NCBI GenBank assembly: GCA_002452315.1
Contig: DKFH01000035.1
Coordinates: 1-7,796, forward strand
Origin: Anaerolineaceae bacterium UBA6801
GTDB lineage: Bacteria; Chloroflexota; Anaerolineae; Anaerolineales; Anaerolineaceae
Direction: 5' to 3'
Length of the DNA stretch: 7,796 nt
Each line of letters opens with the position of its first letter. Positions within the stretch are counted from its first letter, which is position 1. A program made the position numbers and the translations under genes. Of the stretch, positions 6,698-7,796 are shown piece after piece. The notes under the pieces are model-generated. The model was not told where the DNA came from, made no database searches, and saw nothing but the letters and a program-made list of their open reading frames with translations.

Positions 6698-7203
6698 ATG
6701 GGCAACCTCACACATCACAAGAAGCACACGTATACGATCAAGAACCCCGAAAACCTCTCCCCGCGCATTCAATGGCTGCGGGATTATTATTTTTCAGGCG
6801 TCCAGCGCGCCTGGAACAACGAAGCTACCGCCTGGGACCACCGGCACCCCCTGGGACTTTCAGTATGAGGAGTTTAACTATTATATTGTCCCGGAGACCT
6901 ATGCCTTCTTTTCGACCTTCAGAGGCGCGTTCAAGCAGGTTGCCCGCCCGGTGGACCTGCACCCGGATTTTTGGAAGTGGTCCATCGCCGAACGCAAAGC
7001 CAGGTTCTTGAAGCAGGTGATGGTCAACTACCTACCCCAGGAGCTTTTGCCGGGAGACCTGATCGCCGGTGGGCGGTTCAACATCCAGACATCCACCTGC
7101 CTGGATGAAGTGCAGGCCAAAGCCTACCTCGACACGATCGAGGGGAAAGACGGCCTGCGCCAGGCAGTTTTTGCATTTCATAACCACGGCTATGGTAATG
7201 CCG
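6698..7203 (+). pseudogene. Glycyl radical enzyme (PFL-like), frameshifted N-terminal fragment
   Basis: The ATG at 6698 follows GGAG (6685-6688) by nine bases and opens a PFL-domain N-terminus (SPRIQWLRDYYFSGVQRAWN). That frame closes at about 6866. The homologous reading continues one base later from about 6839 with GTPWDFQYEEFNYYIVPE, then HPDFWKWSIAERKARF, LLPGDLIAGGRFNIQTSTCL and FHNHGYGNAG. Removing one C near 6838-6841 gives a smooth join (AWDTGTPWDF). The GDLIAGGRFN...TSTCL block is typical of glycyl radical enzymes such as pyruvate formate-lyase and benzylsuccinate-synthase-like members. About 170 of some 800 residues remain. The catalytic cysteine and C-terminal glycyl-radical loop are absent, so the product cannot work. 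The subfamily cannot be fixed from this part. A single assembly indel could explain the first break but not the missing remainder. Confidence 0.75.
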
Positions 7204-7386
7204 GCTGCCCGCAGCCTGTGCCTGGGAATGACCGATGTGCTCACACGCGGCACCTATGAAGGGCTGCGCTGGGTAGGTCCACACCGCTGCGGCGTGCTGG
7301 CCGTCGATTGGGTCTATAACCCAATGCTGCCCGTGCCCCAACAGATCTACCCGCCTGTGCCCTTGGAGCCGGTGAGCGATTTCTAG
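7204..7386 (+). pseudogene. Unidentified C-terminal coding fragment joined to the glycyl radical remnant
   Basis: A different frame from the preceding fragment gives 60 codons (SLCLGMTDVLTRGTYEGL, then GVLAVDWVYNPMLPVPQQIY, ending PVSDF) before TAG at 7384-7386. Composition and codon use look like real coding sequence. It does not resemble the part of a glycyl radical enzyme that should follow GYGNAG, and I do not recognise the family. It is most simply the 3' end of another gene brought here by a deletion. An independent start at ATG 7228 has no good ribosome binding site. The stop lies 17 bases before the esterase start, so its parent gene may once have shared an operon with that esterase. 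Confidence 0.5.
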
Positions 7387-7391
7387 TATTG

Positions 7392-7399
7392 AGGAGGTG
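7392..7399 (+). promoter_or_regulatory. Strong ribosome binding site of the esterase gene
   Basis: AGGAGGTG ends four bases before the ATG at 7404 and matches the anti-Shine-Dalgarno almost fully. No promoter is seen in the 17-base gap, so transcription must come from upstream. Confidence 0.8.
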
Positions 7400-7403
7400 C
7401 CAG

Positions 7404-7796
7404 ATGATATCTTTGACGCATTACCCGGCGATGAAAGCACCAGGGTTAATCCCGCGGGATGTGTGGGTGTGGACGCCGCCTGCCTATCACACGAACCCGC
7501 ATGAGCGTTTTCCGGTTATCTACATGCACGATGGGCAAAACCTGTTTGACCCAGCACAAGCGTATGACCATGTCACCTGGGGTGTGGCGGAGGCGATCAC
7601 CAAGCTCAGCCGGTGGGGCTTTATTCAGCCGGCCATCGTGGTGGGGATCGGCAATACCGAAAACCGACTTGGAGATTACCTGCCCGCACGTCCTTTTGAG
7701 AGCCCGGAAGGCCAGGCATTCATCCGCTCGCTATCCGAGGATGAAAAATACGAATTGGCACAGTTCGATGTCGCGGCGGATAAGTATCTGCAATTT
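7404..7796 (+). CDS. Putative esterase, alpha/beta hydrolase (Esterase D / enterochelin-esterase-like), 3' truncated by window
   Basis: The first 131 residues are present and the frame is open to the window edge. After a leading strand with a VWVWTPPAYH motif (20-29), FPVIYMHDGQNLFDP at 36-50 is the signature of the esterase family PF00756. TWGVAEAITKL follows at 58-68 and VVGIGNTENRL at 79-89. These parts match the central sheet up to the oxyanion-hole region. The nucleophile elbow (GxSxGG) and the Asp and His of the triad lie beyond the window. No signal peptide is seen, so it is probably cytosolic. Likely activity is hydrolysis of a carboxylic ester; the substrate is unknown. The gene has a strong ribosome binding site 17 bases after a broken locus and depends on upstream transcription. 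Confidence 0.82.
   Translation, partial: MISLTHYPAMKAPGLIPRDVWVWTPPAYHTNPHERFPVIYMHDGQNLFDPAQAYDHVTWGVAEAITKLSRWGFIQPAIVVGIGNTENRLGDYLPARPFESPEGQAFIRSLSEDEKYELAQFDVAADKYLQF

Noticed and set aside
6690..7259. Open reading frame starting at 6690 as an intact 189-residue gene
   Set aside because: Its first 50 residues are not protein-like, while the frame from ATG 6698 gives the true glycyl radical enzyme N-terminus. The end also runs out of frame into the tail. It is part of a frameshifted pseudogene.
1..7796. CRISPR array, defence island, tRNA or rRNA
   Set aside because: No regularly spaced repeats, no tRNA-like cloverleaf ending in CCA and no rRNA-like sequence were seen on either strand.

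Overview
The window is a 7.8 kb piece of bacterial chromosome, moderately GC-rich, with tightly spaced genes and Shine-Dalgarno sites of the AGGAGG type. The best guess for the source is an anaerobic bacterium of the Chloroflexota (Anaerolineae-like). That guess rests on the mixture of protein types: a three-gene glycerol-3-phosphate-dehydrogenase-like redox operon, a secreted L,D-transpeptidase with SH3-like repeats, and the remains of a glycyl radical enzyme. No rRNA or other marker gene is present, so the assignment is inference only.

Region 1 (about 80-3351, + strand) is a redox operon behind a good sigma-70-like promoter. It encodes a GlpA-like FAD oxidoreductase with a C-terminal BFD-like iron-sulfur domain, an NAD(P)/FAD oxidoreductase joined to it by an ATGA overlap, and a small DUF1667 protein with four cysteines in a CxxCxxxC...C pattern. 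The likely joint role is oxidation of glycerol-3-phosphate or a similar substrate, with electrons passed through flavin and Fe-S centres to NAD(P) or another carrier. The first protein has Asp in place of the fourth expected Fe-S cysteine.

Region 2 (3352-3597) is the gap between convergent transcription units. It holds a strong hairpin with T-tracts on both strands, which should end transcription from both sides.

Region 3 (3598-6543, - strand) has three genes, transcribed in the order PhzF-family isomerase/epimerase, UlaG-like metallo-beta-lactamase-fold hydrolase, and exported L,D-transpeptidase. The first two are probably co-transcribed. The transpeptidase has a possible promoter of its own.

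Region 4 (6544-7796, + strand) starts with an AT-rich divergent intergenic region. A decayed locus follows: the N-terminal part of a glycyl radical enzyme of the pyruvate formate-lyase type, disrupted by one frameshift and then joined out of frame to a 60-codon tail that does not look like that enzyme. A well-initiated esterase gene starts 17 bases after the tail and runs off the window before its catalytic serine.

There is no CRISPR array, tRNA, rRNA, intact mobile element or recognisable defence system. The items most worth a second look are the Asp-for-Cys substitution in the Fe-S domain and the broken, chimeric glycyl radical enzyme locus.
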